Below the pieces are notes generated by a model. It made no database searches and was not told where the DNA came from. It saw only the letters and a program-made list of their open reading frames with translations. 14,022 nucleotides of DNA from an uncultured Solobacterium sp. (GTDB lineage Bacteria; Bacillota_I; Bacilli_A; Erysipelotrichales; Erysipelotrichaceae): positions 1 to 14,022 of the forward strand of contig URHY01000060.1 in NCBI GenBank assembly GCA_900547815.1. Direction: 5' to 3'. The position numbers and the translations under genes are program-made. Position 1 is the first letter of the stretch. Each line of letters begins with the position of its first letter. Shown here piece by piece: positions 8,023-14,022 of this stretch.

Positions 8023-8052
8023 TTGAATTCGTTTTCAAATATATGTTATATT
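8023..8052 (+). promoter_or_regulatory. Promoter of the DivIC-like gene
   Basis: TTGAAT (8023-8028) and TATATT (8047-8052) are 18 bases apart, and the -10 is extended by TGT (8044-8046). The predicted start is near 8059, close to the AAGGGGA ribosome binding site (8056-8062). No terminator is visible between mnmG and this promoter, so read-through from mnmG could also contribute. Confidence 0.65.
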
Positions 8053-8069
8053 AAAAAGGGGATTCATTT

Positions 8070-8363
8070 ATGAAAGGAAGACGAAAAAAGGTTCAACATT
8101 TTTTTGTATATATTATTATGCTGGTTATGTCTGGCTTTTTGATTATGGGTGGTATACGACAATTGGCTATGACTTATGAATTAAAGGCTAGTATCAATCA
8201 AAAGCAGAAAGAAAAAAAAGATTTGTCTACAAAAAAGAAAGAATTAGAAAAGACAAAACAGAATTTGACAAATCCAGAATATGTTGAATATATCGTGCGC
8301 GGAAAATACTTAGTGACAAAAGAAGGGGAACAAGTATTTAAATTTCCAAGTAAAGACAACTAG
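8070..8363 (+). CDS. DivIC/FtsB-like septum formation initiator protein
   Basis: This 97-residue single-pass membrane protein has a basic N-terminus (KGRRKK), one transmembrane segment (about 10-28), a Lys/Glu/Gln-rich coiled coil (about 35-66) and a short tail, NPEYVEYIVRGKYLVTKEGE (67-86). That layout is typical of the septum initiator family (PF04977), in which DivIC/FtsB pairs with FtsL through the coiled coil and helps assemble the division septum outside the membrane. It is somewhat shorter than B. subtilis DivIC. The gene stands alone between its own promoter and a strong terminator that begins in its last codons. Family placement is good; DivIC and FtsB cannot be told apart here. Confidence 0.85.
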   Translation: MKGRRKKVQHFFVYIIMLVMSGFLIMGGIRQLAMTYELKASINQKQKEKKDLSTKKKELEKTKQNLTNPEYVEYIVRGKYLVTKEGEQVFKFPSKDN

Positions 8364-8386
8364 GCCATTGTGGTCTAGTTTTTTTT
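8358..8386 (+). terminator. Terminator of the DivIC-like gene
   Basis: A 9-bp stem (8358-8366 with 8372-8380, one G-T pair) closes a 5-base loop and runs into eight T residues (8379-8386). The stop codon TAG (8361-8363) lies within the left arm. Confidence 0.9.
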
Positions 8387-8390
8387 GTGC

Positions 8391-8417
8391 AAAATAAAAA
8401 AGTGCCGGAGCACTTTT
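8391..8417 (-). terminator. Terminator of the tRNA-Leu transcript
   Basis: On the minus strand, AAAAGTGC and GCACTTTT (8417-8398) form an 8-bp stem with a TCCG tetraloop, followed by a T-rich run down to 8391. It lies 10 bases beyond the tRNA CCA end. The flanking A/T arms could also stop plus-strand transcription. Confidence 0.88.
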
Positions 8418-8427
8418 CATATCTATA

Positions 8428-8513
8428 TGGTGAGGCCGATGCGATTTGAACGCACACGAGCATTACTCACTACCCCCTCAAAGTAGCGTGTCTACCAATT
8501 CCACCACGGCCTC
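8428..8513 (-). tRNA. tRNA-Leu(GAG)
   Basis: The 86-base gene folds into a complete class II tRNA: a 7-bp acceptor stem (GAGGCCG with CGGCCTC), D-stem GTG/CAC, anticodon stem CTACT/GGTAG, loop TTGAGGG, a 14-base variable arm with a GAG/CTC stem, T-stem GTGCG/CGCAT with loop TTCAAAT, discriminator A and an encoded CCA. The anticodon GAG (complement at 8477-8479) reads CUC and CUU leucine codons. The long variable arm and A73 agree with leucine. It lies 14 bases beyond the rlmD stop codon on the same strand. Confidence 0.97.
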
Positions 8514-8524
8514 ATAGTGTTAAA

Positions 8525-8553
8525 ATATTACACTATTTTTGTAAGCTTGGCAA
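8525..8553 (-). promoter_or_regulatory. Candidate tRNA-Leu promoter inside the rlmD 3' end
   Basis: On the minus strand, TTGCCA (8553-8548) and TAATAT (8530-8525) are 17 bases apart. Transcription would start about 4-5 bases before the mature tRNA 5' end. The -35 lies in the Val-Ala codons near the rlmD C-terminus, and the -10 overlaps the rlmD stop codon. The -10 matches only four consensus positions, so co-transcription with rlmD is an alternative. Confidence 0.5.
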
Positions 8554-9823
8554 CACATTCAAGTCCAATAGTTTGACAAAACATGTCAACGGGTTGTACG
8601 TATTCGCATTGATACCCATATTCTTTAAATACTTTTAAATCTCTTGATAATGTTTTAGGATTACAAGAAACATATACGATTTTATTCGGTTGCATTGTCA
8701 CTGTATCTTTAATACCATTTTCTGTCATACCTTTTCTTGGTGGATCAATAAAAATAACATCAATTTTATCATCTTTATGATCATGTGCAAAATCTGTGGC
8801 ATCCTGACAAATGTAGTGACAATTATCAAGATGATTCATTTTAGTATTGTCATTGGCATTATCTACAGCTTCTTTAACGATTTCAACGCCAATCACACTT
8901 TTGGCATGTTGACTTACAGCCATTCCAATAGTTCCAGTTCCAGCATACATGTCAATGCATGTTTCATTTCCAGAAAGATTAGCAGCTTTAATGGCTTGGC
9001 TATATAGAACTTCCATTTGTTTAGGATTGACTTGAAAGAATGCTTTGAAGTGTAATTTTACTTTATTACCTAAACACTCTTCAATAATAGAGTCATTGCC
9101 ATATAACACTTTATATGTATCGCCTAAGATCACATTGTCATTTCGTGTGTTGTAGTTAAATACAATACTTGTGATATTTGCGAATGTGTTTTTTAATTGG
9201 TCAGATAAAGATATAATATTTTTTTCGTTTTTACCGATAAATACGACTTGAATTTCATCTGTACTTGAGTGGCGGATAAATACGTGTCTTAAATCTTGAG
9301 CCATTTTAAGTGTGATCTTTTTTTGAATAAAGCTAAATACTTCATTGATCACATGGTCTTGAATCTTACATTCTTTGCATGTAACGACATCATTTGAATG
9401 TTGGCGATAAAATCCCATTTGTACTTTTCCATCCTTAATTTTAACAGGAAATTGAGCTTTGTTACGATAGTACCAAGGATTATCCATTCCTAGAATTGGC
9501 TTTACTTCTATATCTTCAAAAAGTTTTTTAACATGTTTATATTTATAGTCTAATTGATAAGCATACTTCATGTGTTGCAGTTGACATCCACCGCATGTTT
9601 TGGCAACTTCACAAGTTAATTCTTGGCGGTTAATACTTGGCTTTAAAAGTTCAATAATAATACCAAAAGCGTATTTTTTGTTGACCTTAACAATTTTAAT
9701 TTTTGCCTTTTCACCAATCAATAAGTTAGGAACAAAGACGACCATATCGTCAATTTTAACAACGCCGCTATTTAAATCTGTATCATCGATACATGTTACA
9801 ATATATTCTTCATTTTTTTTCAT
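8528..9823 (-). CDS. rlmD: 23S rRNA (uracil-5-)-methyltransferase, RlmD/RlmCD type
   Basis: This SAM-dependent enzyme makes 5-methyluridine in 23S rRNA: U1939 in E. coli RlmD, while the Gram-positive RlmCD type can also act at U747. The 431 residues contain an N-terminal TRAM-like RNA-binding domain (about 1-60), iron-sulfur cysteines C71, C77 and C80 with the C149/C152 pair nearby, and FFQVNPKQ (262-269). The SAM loop is DMYAGTGTIG (291-300), followed by DPPRKG (360-365), nucleophile Cys387 in SCNP, and Glu422 at the usual proton-abstracting position. No ribosome binding site precedes the ATG, and a good promoter places the transcript start almost on the start codon, so the mRNA may be leaderless. 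The gene diverges from marR and is followed by tRNA-Leu. Whether it modifies one or two rRNA sites cannot be told. Confidence 0.9.
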   Translation of the reverse strand: MKKNEEYIVTCIDDTDLNSGVVKIDDMVVFVPNLLIGEKAKIKIVKVNKKYAFGIIIELLKPSINRQELTCEVAKTCGGCQLQHMKYAYQLDYKYKHVKKLFEDIEVKPILGMDNPWYYRNKAQFPVKIKDGKVQMGFYRQHSNDVVTCKECKIQDHVINEVFSFIQKKITLKMAQDLRHVFIRHSSTDEIQVVFIGKNEKNIISLSDQLKNTFANITSIVFNYNTRNDNVILGDTYKVLYGNDSIIEECLGNKVKLHFKAFFQVNPKQMEVLYSQAIKAANLSGNETCIDMYAGTGTIGMAVSQHAKSVIGVEIVKEAVDNANDNTKMNHLDNCHYICQDATDFAHDHKDDKIDVIFIDPPRKGMTENGIKDTVTMQPNKIVYVSCNPKTLSRDLKVFKEYGYQCEYVQPVDMFCQTIGLECVAKLTKIV

Positions 9824-9831
9824 ACATAAGT

Positions 9832-9860
9832 ATGATAACTAAAAAATCAGAAATTGACAA
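9832..9860 (-). promoter_or_regulatory. rlmD promoter
   Basis: On the minus strand, TTGTCA (9860-9855) and TATCAT (9837-9832) are 17 bases apart, each matching consensus at five of six positions. The expected start at about 9825 is 0-3 bases before the ATG (9823), which implies a leaderless mRNA. The -35 overlaps the marR -35 on the other strand. Confidence 0.65.
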
Positions 9861-9881
9861 ATGGAATTGTTTGAGTAAAAT
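9854..9881 (+). promoter_or_regulatory. marR-ABC exporter operon promoter
   Basis: A perfect TTGACA (9854-9859) and TAAAAT (9876-9881) are separated by 16 bases. The predicted transcription start is near 9888, inside the palindrome at 9885-9914. That arrangement fits a promoter blocked by a bound repressor. Confidence 0.72.
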
Positions 9882-9884
9882 ATG

Positions 9885-9914
9885 TAGCATACTATATAAA
9901 TATATAGCATGCTA
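9885..9914. promoter_or_regulatory. Probable MarR-type operator
   Basis: This is a 30-bp near-perfect palindrome: two 14-base arms pair at 13 of 14 positions around a 2-base centre. Each arm contains a smaller palindromic unit, TAGCATACTA (9885-9894, imperfect) and TAGCATGCTA (9905-9914, perfect), 20 bases apart or two helical turns. It covers the predicted transcription start and lies just upstream of the marR ribosome binding site. Binding by the adjacent MarR-type protein, giving autorepression, is inferred from position and symmetry. Confidence 0.7.
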
Positions 9915-9933
9915 TGGAAATAAGGTGAATACA

Positions 9934-10359
9934 GTGCGTGATAATGATGAAATTGGTTTTTATTTTAGTTTGATTAAGAAAAAGATGGACAAACATATGA
10001 ATGAAGGATTAAAAAAGTATGATTTGACAAAATCTCAGCGCGACGTTTTAGGATATTTGCATTTTACAGATAAGGATCCAGTCATTCAGAAAGATATTGA
10101 AGAGCATTTTCATATTTCAAATCCAACGGTTACAGGAATTCTAAATCGTTTAGAACAAAAGGGTTTTATTGAAAGGAAACATAATCCAAAAGATAAAAGA
10201 GTTCGTACAATTGTATTAACACAAAAAGAGCAGGATCTTCATGAGGATATTGAAAATCAGATTCGTATCATGGAATCTAAGTTTGAAAATGCCTTGGGCA
10301 AAGAGAAACAAAAACAATTATTAGAGATTTTAAAGGAACTTGCTCAAAATTTAGAATAA
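9934..10359 (+). CDS. MarR-family transcriptional regulator
   Basis: This 141-residue dimeric winged-helix regulator is likely to repress its own operon and respond to a small molecule. The wHTH spans about 50-96, with recognition-helix segment NPTVTGILNRLEQKGFIER (63-81) and the wing signature DKRVRTIVLT with the family D87-x-R89 pair. Flanking helices (1-30 and 100-141) would form the dimer interface. The GTG at 9934 is chosen because AAGGTGA (9922-9928) lies 5 bases upstream and it gives the normal MarR length; a longer open frame from 9793 would run through the promoter and operator. AAGGGGG at its stop codon serves the first ABC gene 10 bases downstream. The inducer is unknown; a toxic substrate of the exporter is the usual pattern. 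Confidence 0.9.
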   Translation: MRDNDEIGFYFSLIKKKMDKHMNEGLKKYDLTKSQRDVLGYLHFTDKDPVIQKDIEEHFHISNPTVTGILNRLEQKGFIERKHNPKDKRVRTIVLTQKEQDLHEDIENQIRIMESKFENALGKEKQKQLLEILKELAQNLE

Positions 10360-10369
10360 GGGGGTTTTT

Positions 10370-12100
10370 ATGGTTAAAACTTTATTAAAAGAAGTGAAGG
10401 AATATAAAAAGGATACATTTTTAAGTCCTGTTTATGTTTCAATTGAGGCTATACTTGAAGTATGTATTCCTTTTTTAATGGCAATCCTAGTTGATAATGG
10501 TATTGAAAAAGGGAATATGAAATCAATTTGGTTTTATGGCTTTTTGATGTTGGTGGCAGCCTTTGTATCTTTGTGGGCTGGTGCTAAAAGTGGAAAGCAT
10601 GCGGCAATCGCATCGAGTGGTTTTGCGAAGAATTTAAGAAAAGCGGAATATCGCAAAATTCAAGAGTTTTCATTTTCAAATGTTGATGCTTATTCAACAA
10701 GCGGATTGATTACTCGTATGATGACGGATGTGACAAATATTCAAAATGCGTATCAGATGATGATTCGTGTTTGTGTTCGTGCCCCATTGATGCTTATCGC
10801 ATCTTTGGTCATGGCTTTTATCATTAATAAAGAAATGGCTATGATTTTTGTGGCTGCCGTACTTGTTTTAGGCGTTGTTTTATTTGGAATTATTTTTATT
10901 GTAAGTCCCATCTTTAGTCGCTTATTCTCTCAATATGATCTATTGAATGCGAGTATTCAAGAAAACATTTTAGGGATTCGTGTAGTGAAGTCATTTGTTC
11001 GTAAGGATCATGAAATTGAAAAGTTCCGTAAAGAAAGTGAGACTATTTTTAGTATTCAAGGGAAAGCTGAAAAAATTTTGGTGTTTAACTCTCCTGTGAT
11101 GCAACTTTGTATGTATGGCACAATTCTTTTGATTTCGTGGTTAGGTGCTCATCAAATTGTGGCTTCAAATATGACAACCGGAGAATTGATGTCTTTATTT
11201 ACATATACCGCAAGTATTTTGATGTCTCTAATGATGATGAGTATGGTTTTTGTCATGGTGACAATGTCGATTGCGAGTGGAAAACGAATTGCCGAAGTAT
11301 TAAATCAAGAATCAGATCTTACAAGTCCTGAAAATGGCATTCAAACGGTAGAGAATGGAACCATTGATTTTGAGGATGTTTCATTTCATTATGGAAATGA
11401 TGAAGACGTTTTAAGTCATATCAACTTACACATTCCTTCAGGATCAACTCTAGGAATTCTTGGTGCAACAGGATCGAGTAAATCGAGTTTAGTACAATTG
11501 ATTCCACGATTATATGATGTAACACAAGGGAGTGTTAAAGTAGCGGGAATGGATGTTCGTGATTATGATTTAAAAGTATTGCGTGATAATGTGGCAATGG
11601 TTCTACAAAAGAATGTTTTATTTTCGGGAACAATCAAAGAGAATATGCGTTGGGGAAATCCAAATGCGACTGATGATGAGATCATGGAGGCTTGTAAATT
11701 AGCGCAGGCAGATGAATTTATTCAATTGATGCCAAGTAAATATGATACGTATATTGAGCAGGGTGGATCGAATGTTTCGGGTGGACAAAGACAGCGTTTG
11801 TGTATCGCTAGAGCTATATTAAAGAGTCCTAAAATTTTGATTTTAGATGATTCCACAAGTGCAGTGGATACAAAAACAGATGCTTTGATTCGACAAGCAT
11901 TCTTAGAGAAGATTCCACATACAACTCGAATCATTATTTCACAGCGTGTTTCAAGTATCCAAGATGCAGATCAGATTCTTGTGATTGACGATGGAAAAAT
12001 TTCTGGTTTAGGTACGCATGAAGAATTATTAAAATCGAATGCGATGTATAAAGAAACTTTTGAAGCACAAAATAATGGAGGTGATTTTGATGAACAATAG
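10370..12100 (+). CDS. ABC exporter half-transporter, degenerate-site subunit
   Basis: This 576-residue protein has six probable membrane helices (about 1-310) fused to an ATP-binding domain (about 330-570), the layout of multidrug-type exporters such as LmrC, BmrC and TM287. The signature VSGGQ (469-473) and Q-loop Gln413 are intact. The ATP site is altered at three places: Walker A is GATGSSKS (365-372, Ser370 for the usual Gly), the catalytic Glu after Walker B Asp493 is Asp494, and the H-loop His is Gln525. This is the pattern of the non-hydrolysing half of asymmetric heterodimers. The gene follows marR by 10 bases with an excellent ribosome binding site, and its last 11 bases overlap the next gene. 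The substrate is not evident; a drug, peptide or lipid is possible. Confidence 0.92.
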   Translation: MVKTLLKEVKEYKKDTFLSPVYVSIEAILEVCIPFLMAILVDNGIEKGNMKSIWFYGFLMLVAAFVSLWAGAKSGKHAAIASSGFAKNLRKAEYRKIQEFSFSNVDAYSTSGLITRMMTDVTNIQNAYQMMIRVCVRAPLMLIASLVMAFIINKEMAMIFVAAVLVLGVVLFGIIFIVSPIFSRLFSQYDLLNASIQENILGIRVVKSFVRKDHEIEKFRKESETIFSIQGKAEKILVFNSPVMQLCMYGTILLISWLGAHQIVASNMTTGELMSLFTYTASILMSLMMMSMVFVMVTMSIASGKRIAEVLNQESDLTSPENGIQTVENGTIDFEDVSFHYGNDEDVLSHINLHIPSGSTLGILGATGSSKSSLVQLIPRLYDVTQGSVKVAGMDVRDYDLKVLRDNVAMVLQKNVLFSGTIKENMRWGNPNATDDEIMEACKLAQADEFIQLMPSKYDTYIEQGGSNVSGGQRQRLCIARAILKSPKILILDDSTSAVDTKTDALIRQAFLEKIPHTTRIIISQRVSSIQDADQILVIDDGKISGLGTHEELLKSNAMYKETFEAQNNGGDFDEQ

Positions 12101-13913
12101 AGATACAAATAGTTTAAAGCGTGTAATTAAAGAAACAATCACTTCTTATAAAATTGAAAGTTTTATTGTGCTTGTATTAATTATTGTGTCAAGTATTGCC
12201 AATGTATATGGAAGTATGTTTTTAAAGAGCTTGATTGATGATTACATTGTTCCATTATTATCACAAACAGTTCCCAATTATGTGCCTTTATTAAATGCAT
12301 TAATGAAATTGGTGATGATTTATGGTGTAGGTATCTTAGCTACATATGGATTTAATCGTATAATGGTAACAATTTCATTGGGTACTTTAAAACATATTCG
12401 TGATGAATTGTTTGAACATATGCAAACATTGCCATTACGTTTTTTTGATACACATGCACATGGTGATATCATGTCAGTGTATACAAATGATACAGATACT
12501 TTAAGACAATTGATTTCTCAAAGTATTCCTCAAGTTATTGTATCTTTAATGACGATTATCTCAGTTATGATTTCTATGTTTATTTTAAATGTTCCATTGG
12601 CTGTTTTAACAATCACATGTGGTTTATTGATGGTGTATACTTCAAAAAAGATTTCGGCAAAGTCAGGTAAATACTTTATTGCTCAACAAAAACAATTAGG
12701 TGTAGAAAATGGTTTTATTGAAGAAATGATGGAAGGTAGTAAAGTCATTAAAGTTTTTACGCATGAAGAACAAAGTATCAAAGATTTTGATCAAGTAAAT
12801 GATGCGTTGTTTGAAGCAAGTGCGAATGCGAATACGTTTGCGAATGTTTTAATGCCAATCGTAATGAACATTGGATATATTTCGTATGTGCTTGTAGCGG
12901 TTGTGGGTTCTATTTTTGCGCTAAATCATATTGCTGGCTTAACATTAGGTGGTATTGCGGCATTCTTACAGTTGAATCGCAGTTTTACAAATCCAATTGG
13001 ACAAATTAGTATGCAGTTAAATGCGGTAATTATGGCGGATGCAGGTGCTAAGCGTATTTATGAAATTATAGATACAGAAAGTGAAGTCGATGATGGTGTG
13101 GTTACTTTAGAACAAATTGATCATGATCATTGGGCTTGGCATCATCCAAGAAAAAATGGACAAGATGAATTGGTTCCGCTTCGTGGAGATGTTCGTTTTG
13201 AAAATGTAAACTTCTCATATAATCCAGATAAACAGATTTTATTTGATGTTTCTCTATTTGCGAAACCAGGTCAAAAAATAGCCTTTGTAGGAGCTACAGG
13301 TGCTGGTAAAACAACCATTACGAATCTAATAAATCGTTTTTATGATATTCAATCTGGATCTATCACATATGATGGTATTGATGTAAAACTAATCAAGAAA
13401 GCAGATCTTAGAAAATCATTAGGCATTGTATTGCAGGATACAAACTTATTCACCGGTACCATTATGGATAATATTCGTTATGGACGTTTAGATGCGAGTG
13501 ATGAAGAGTGTATTGCAGCAAGTAAACTTTCGAATGCGCATGAATTTATTAAACACTTAGAACATGGCTATGACACAATGATTCATGCAGGTGGAGAATC
13601 TTTATCGCAAGGACAAAGACAACTTTTATCCATTGCTCGTGCAGCGGTTGCCAATCCTCCTGTATTGATTTTGGATGAAGCAACAAGTTCCATTGATACA
13701 CATACGGAGCGCATTGTTCAGGAAGGTATGGATAAGTTGATGGAAGGAAGAACGGTATTTGTGATTGCACATAGACTTTCAACTATTCAAAATAGTGATG
13801 CGATCATGGTATTAGAACAAGGTCGTATTATTGAGCGTGGTAATCATGAGGACTTGTTGAAACAAAAGGGTAAATACTATCAATTGTACACGGGTGCTTT
13901 TGAGTTAGACTAA
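12090..13913 (+). CDS. ABC exporter half-transporter, catalytic subunit
   Basis: This 607-residue partner of the preceding gene has a membrane domain (about 1-325), a linker with DHDHWAWHHPRK (344-355), and an ATP-binding domain (about 368-600). Walker A GATGAGKT (401-408), Q-loop Gln449, Walker B Asp529 with catalytic Glu530, and H-loop His561 are canonical, but the signature is LSQGQ (505-509) instead of LSGGQ. Paired with the VSGGQ of the other subunit it would form the one active ATP site, while its own LSQGQ faces the degenerate site. The start at 12090 is set by GGAGGTGA (12077-12084), 5 bases upstream; a frame open from 12039 lacks such a site. It overlaps the first subunit gene by 11 bases, suggesting coupled synthesis. 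No terminator hairpin is visible after the stop. Confidence 0.93.
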   Translation: MNNRDTNSLKRVIKETITSYKIESFIVLVLIIVSSIANVYGSMFLKSLIDDYIVPLLSQTVPNYVPLLNALMKLVMIYGVGILATYGFNRIMVTISLGTLKHIRDELFEHMQTLPLRFFDTHAHGDIMSVYTNDTDTLRQLISQSIPQVIVSLMTIISVMISMFILNVPLAVLTITCGLLMVYTSKKISAKSGKYFIAQQKQLGVENGFIEEMMEGSKVIKVFTHEEQSIKDFDQVNDALFEASANANTFANVLMPIVMNIGYISYVLVAVVGSIFALNHIAGLTLGGIAAFLQLNRSFTNPIGQISMQLNAVIMADAGAKRIYEIIDTESEVDDGVVTLEQIDHDHWAWHHPRKNGQDELVPLRGDVRFENVNFSYNPDKQILFDVSLFAKPGQKIAFVGATGAGKTTITNLINRFYDIQSGSITYDGIDVKLIKKADLRKSLGIVLQDTNLFTGTIMDNIRYGRLDASDEECIAASKLSNAHEFIKHLEHGYDTMIHAGGESLSQGQRQLLSIARAAVANPPVLILDEATSSIDTHTERIVQEGMDKLMEGRTVFVIAHRLSTIQNSDAIMVLEQGRIIERGNHEDLLKQKGKYYQLYTGAFELD

Positions 13914-14022
13914 ATGCTCAATTGTAAAACTAAATCCCATTGAGAAATAGTAAATACAACGAGGTTGATGCAATTGACGGCTAATTCGGTGCGCCACTAG
14001 CGGTCATACCGGTTTCGAATGA
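13914..14022. other. Unexplained edge region, possible mobile-element end
   Basis: No gene or terminator is recognisable here. The last 55 or so bases are visibly richer in G and C than the rest of the window and contain two loosely similar units, CGGCTAATTCGGTGCG (13978-13993) and CGGTCATACCGGTTTC (14001-14016). Repeated units of this kind occur at the ends of IS21-family elements, but the window stops before any transposase. A weak inverted repeat (CTCAAT 13917-13922, ATTGAG 13939-13944) is also present. The mobile-element reading is a guess. Confidence 0.3.

Noticed and set aside
8023..8038. TTGAA/TTCAA inverted repeat after mnmG as a terminator
   Set aside because: The stem is only five AT-rich pairs and lacks a T-run; these bases are better explained as the -35 region of the next gene.
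8514..8540. Hairpin plus TTTTT read as a plus-strand terminator
   Set aside because: No plus-strand gene ends here; the DivIC-like gene already stops at the terminator at 8358-8386. The hairpin lies in the rlmD-tRNA unit on the minus strand.
9793..9933. Long N-terminal extension of the MarR regulator
   Set aside because: The extension covers the start of rlmD, both promoters and the operator. The GTG at 9934 has AAGGTGA and gives the family's normal length.
12039..12089. Seventeen-residue N-terminal extension of the second ABC subunit
   Set aside because: It lies wholly inside the first subunit gene and lacks a good ribosome binding site, whereas GGAGGTGA precedes the ATG at 12090.
13549..13782. 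Antisense open frame inside the second ABC gene
   Set aside because: It has no ribosome binding site or recognisable domain and lies across highly conserved ATP-binding motifs of the real gene; the other antisense frames in the window fail the same way.

Overview
This window looks like part of a low-GC Firmicutes chromosome. An Erysipelotrichia-like gut or oral bacterium is my best guess, from the AT-rich codon use, strong AGGAGG-type ribosome binding sites and the gene set, but no species-level marker is complete. Coding density is high, and apart from the last 109 bases nothing looks foreign. No phage, CRISPR array or complete insertion sequence is visible.

Layout. The window opens on the last 46 bases of a 5S rRNA, so an rRNA operon lies just upstream. 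A tightly packed four-gene plus-strand operon follows (109-2962): a UPF0371/DUF1846 protein, two small unrecognised proteins, and uridine phosphorylase. It meets a convergent bifunctional NAD(P)HX repair enzyme (2959-4455, minus) inside a shared terminator hairpin. Divergent from that gene, a plus-strand pair encodes a YtgP/SpoVB-type lipid-linked oligosaccharide flippase and the tRNA wobble-uridine enzyme MnmG (4557-8016). A short DivIC/FtsB-like division protein with its own promoter and terminator comes next (8070-8363). On the minus strand are a tRNA-Leu(GAG) and the rRNA uracil methyltransferase gene rlmD (8428-9823). Divergent from rlmD, a MarR-type repressor leads a two-subunit ABC exporter (9934-13913). 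The last 109 bases carry no gene and have a different composition; they may be the edge of a mobile element.

How the genes work together. The window mixes housekeeping functions (translation: 5S, MnmG, RlmD, tRNA-Leu; envelope and division: flippase, DivIC-like; metabolite repair and nucleoside salvage) with one clear regulatory-efflux unit. In that unit the MarR-type protein probably binds a 30-bp palindrome at its own transcription start and so controls a heterodimeric exporter with one degenerate and one canonical ATP site. The rlmD and marR promoters appear to share the same -35 bases, so MarR occupancy could also affect the rRNA methyltransferase, and rlmD looks leaderless.

The least understood part is the DUF1846 operon with its two small unnamed proteins. 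I did not find a convincing wholly new defence or mobile system. The most unusual signals are regulatory: the shared -35, the leaderless rlmD, stop codons inside a shared terminator loop, and a tRNA promoter inside a coding end.
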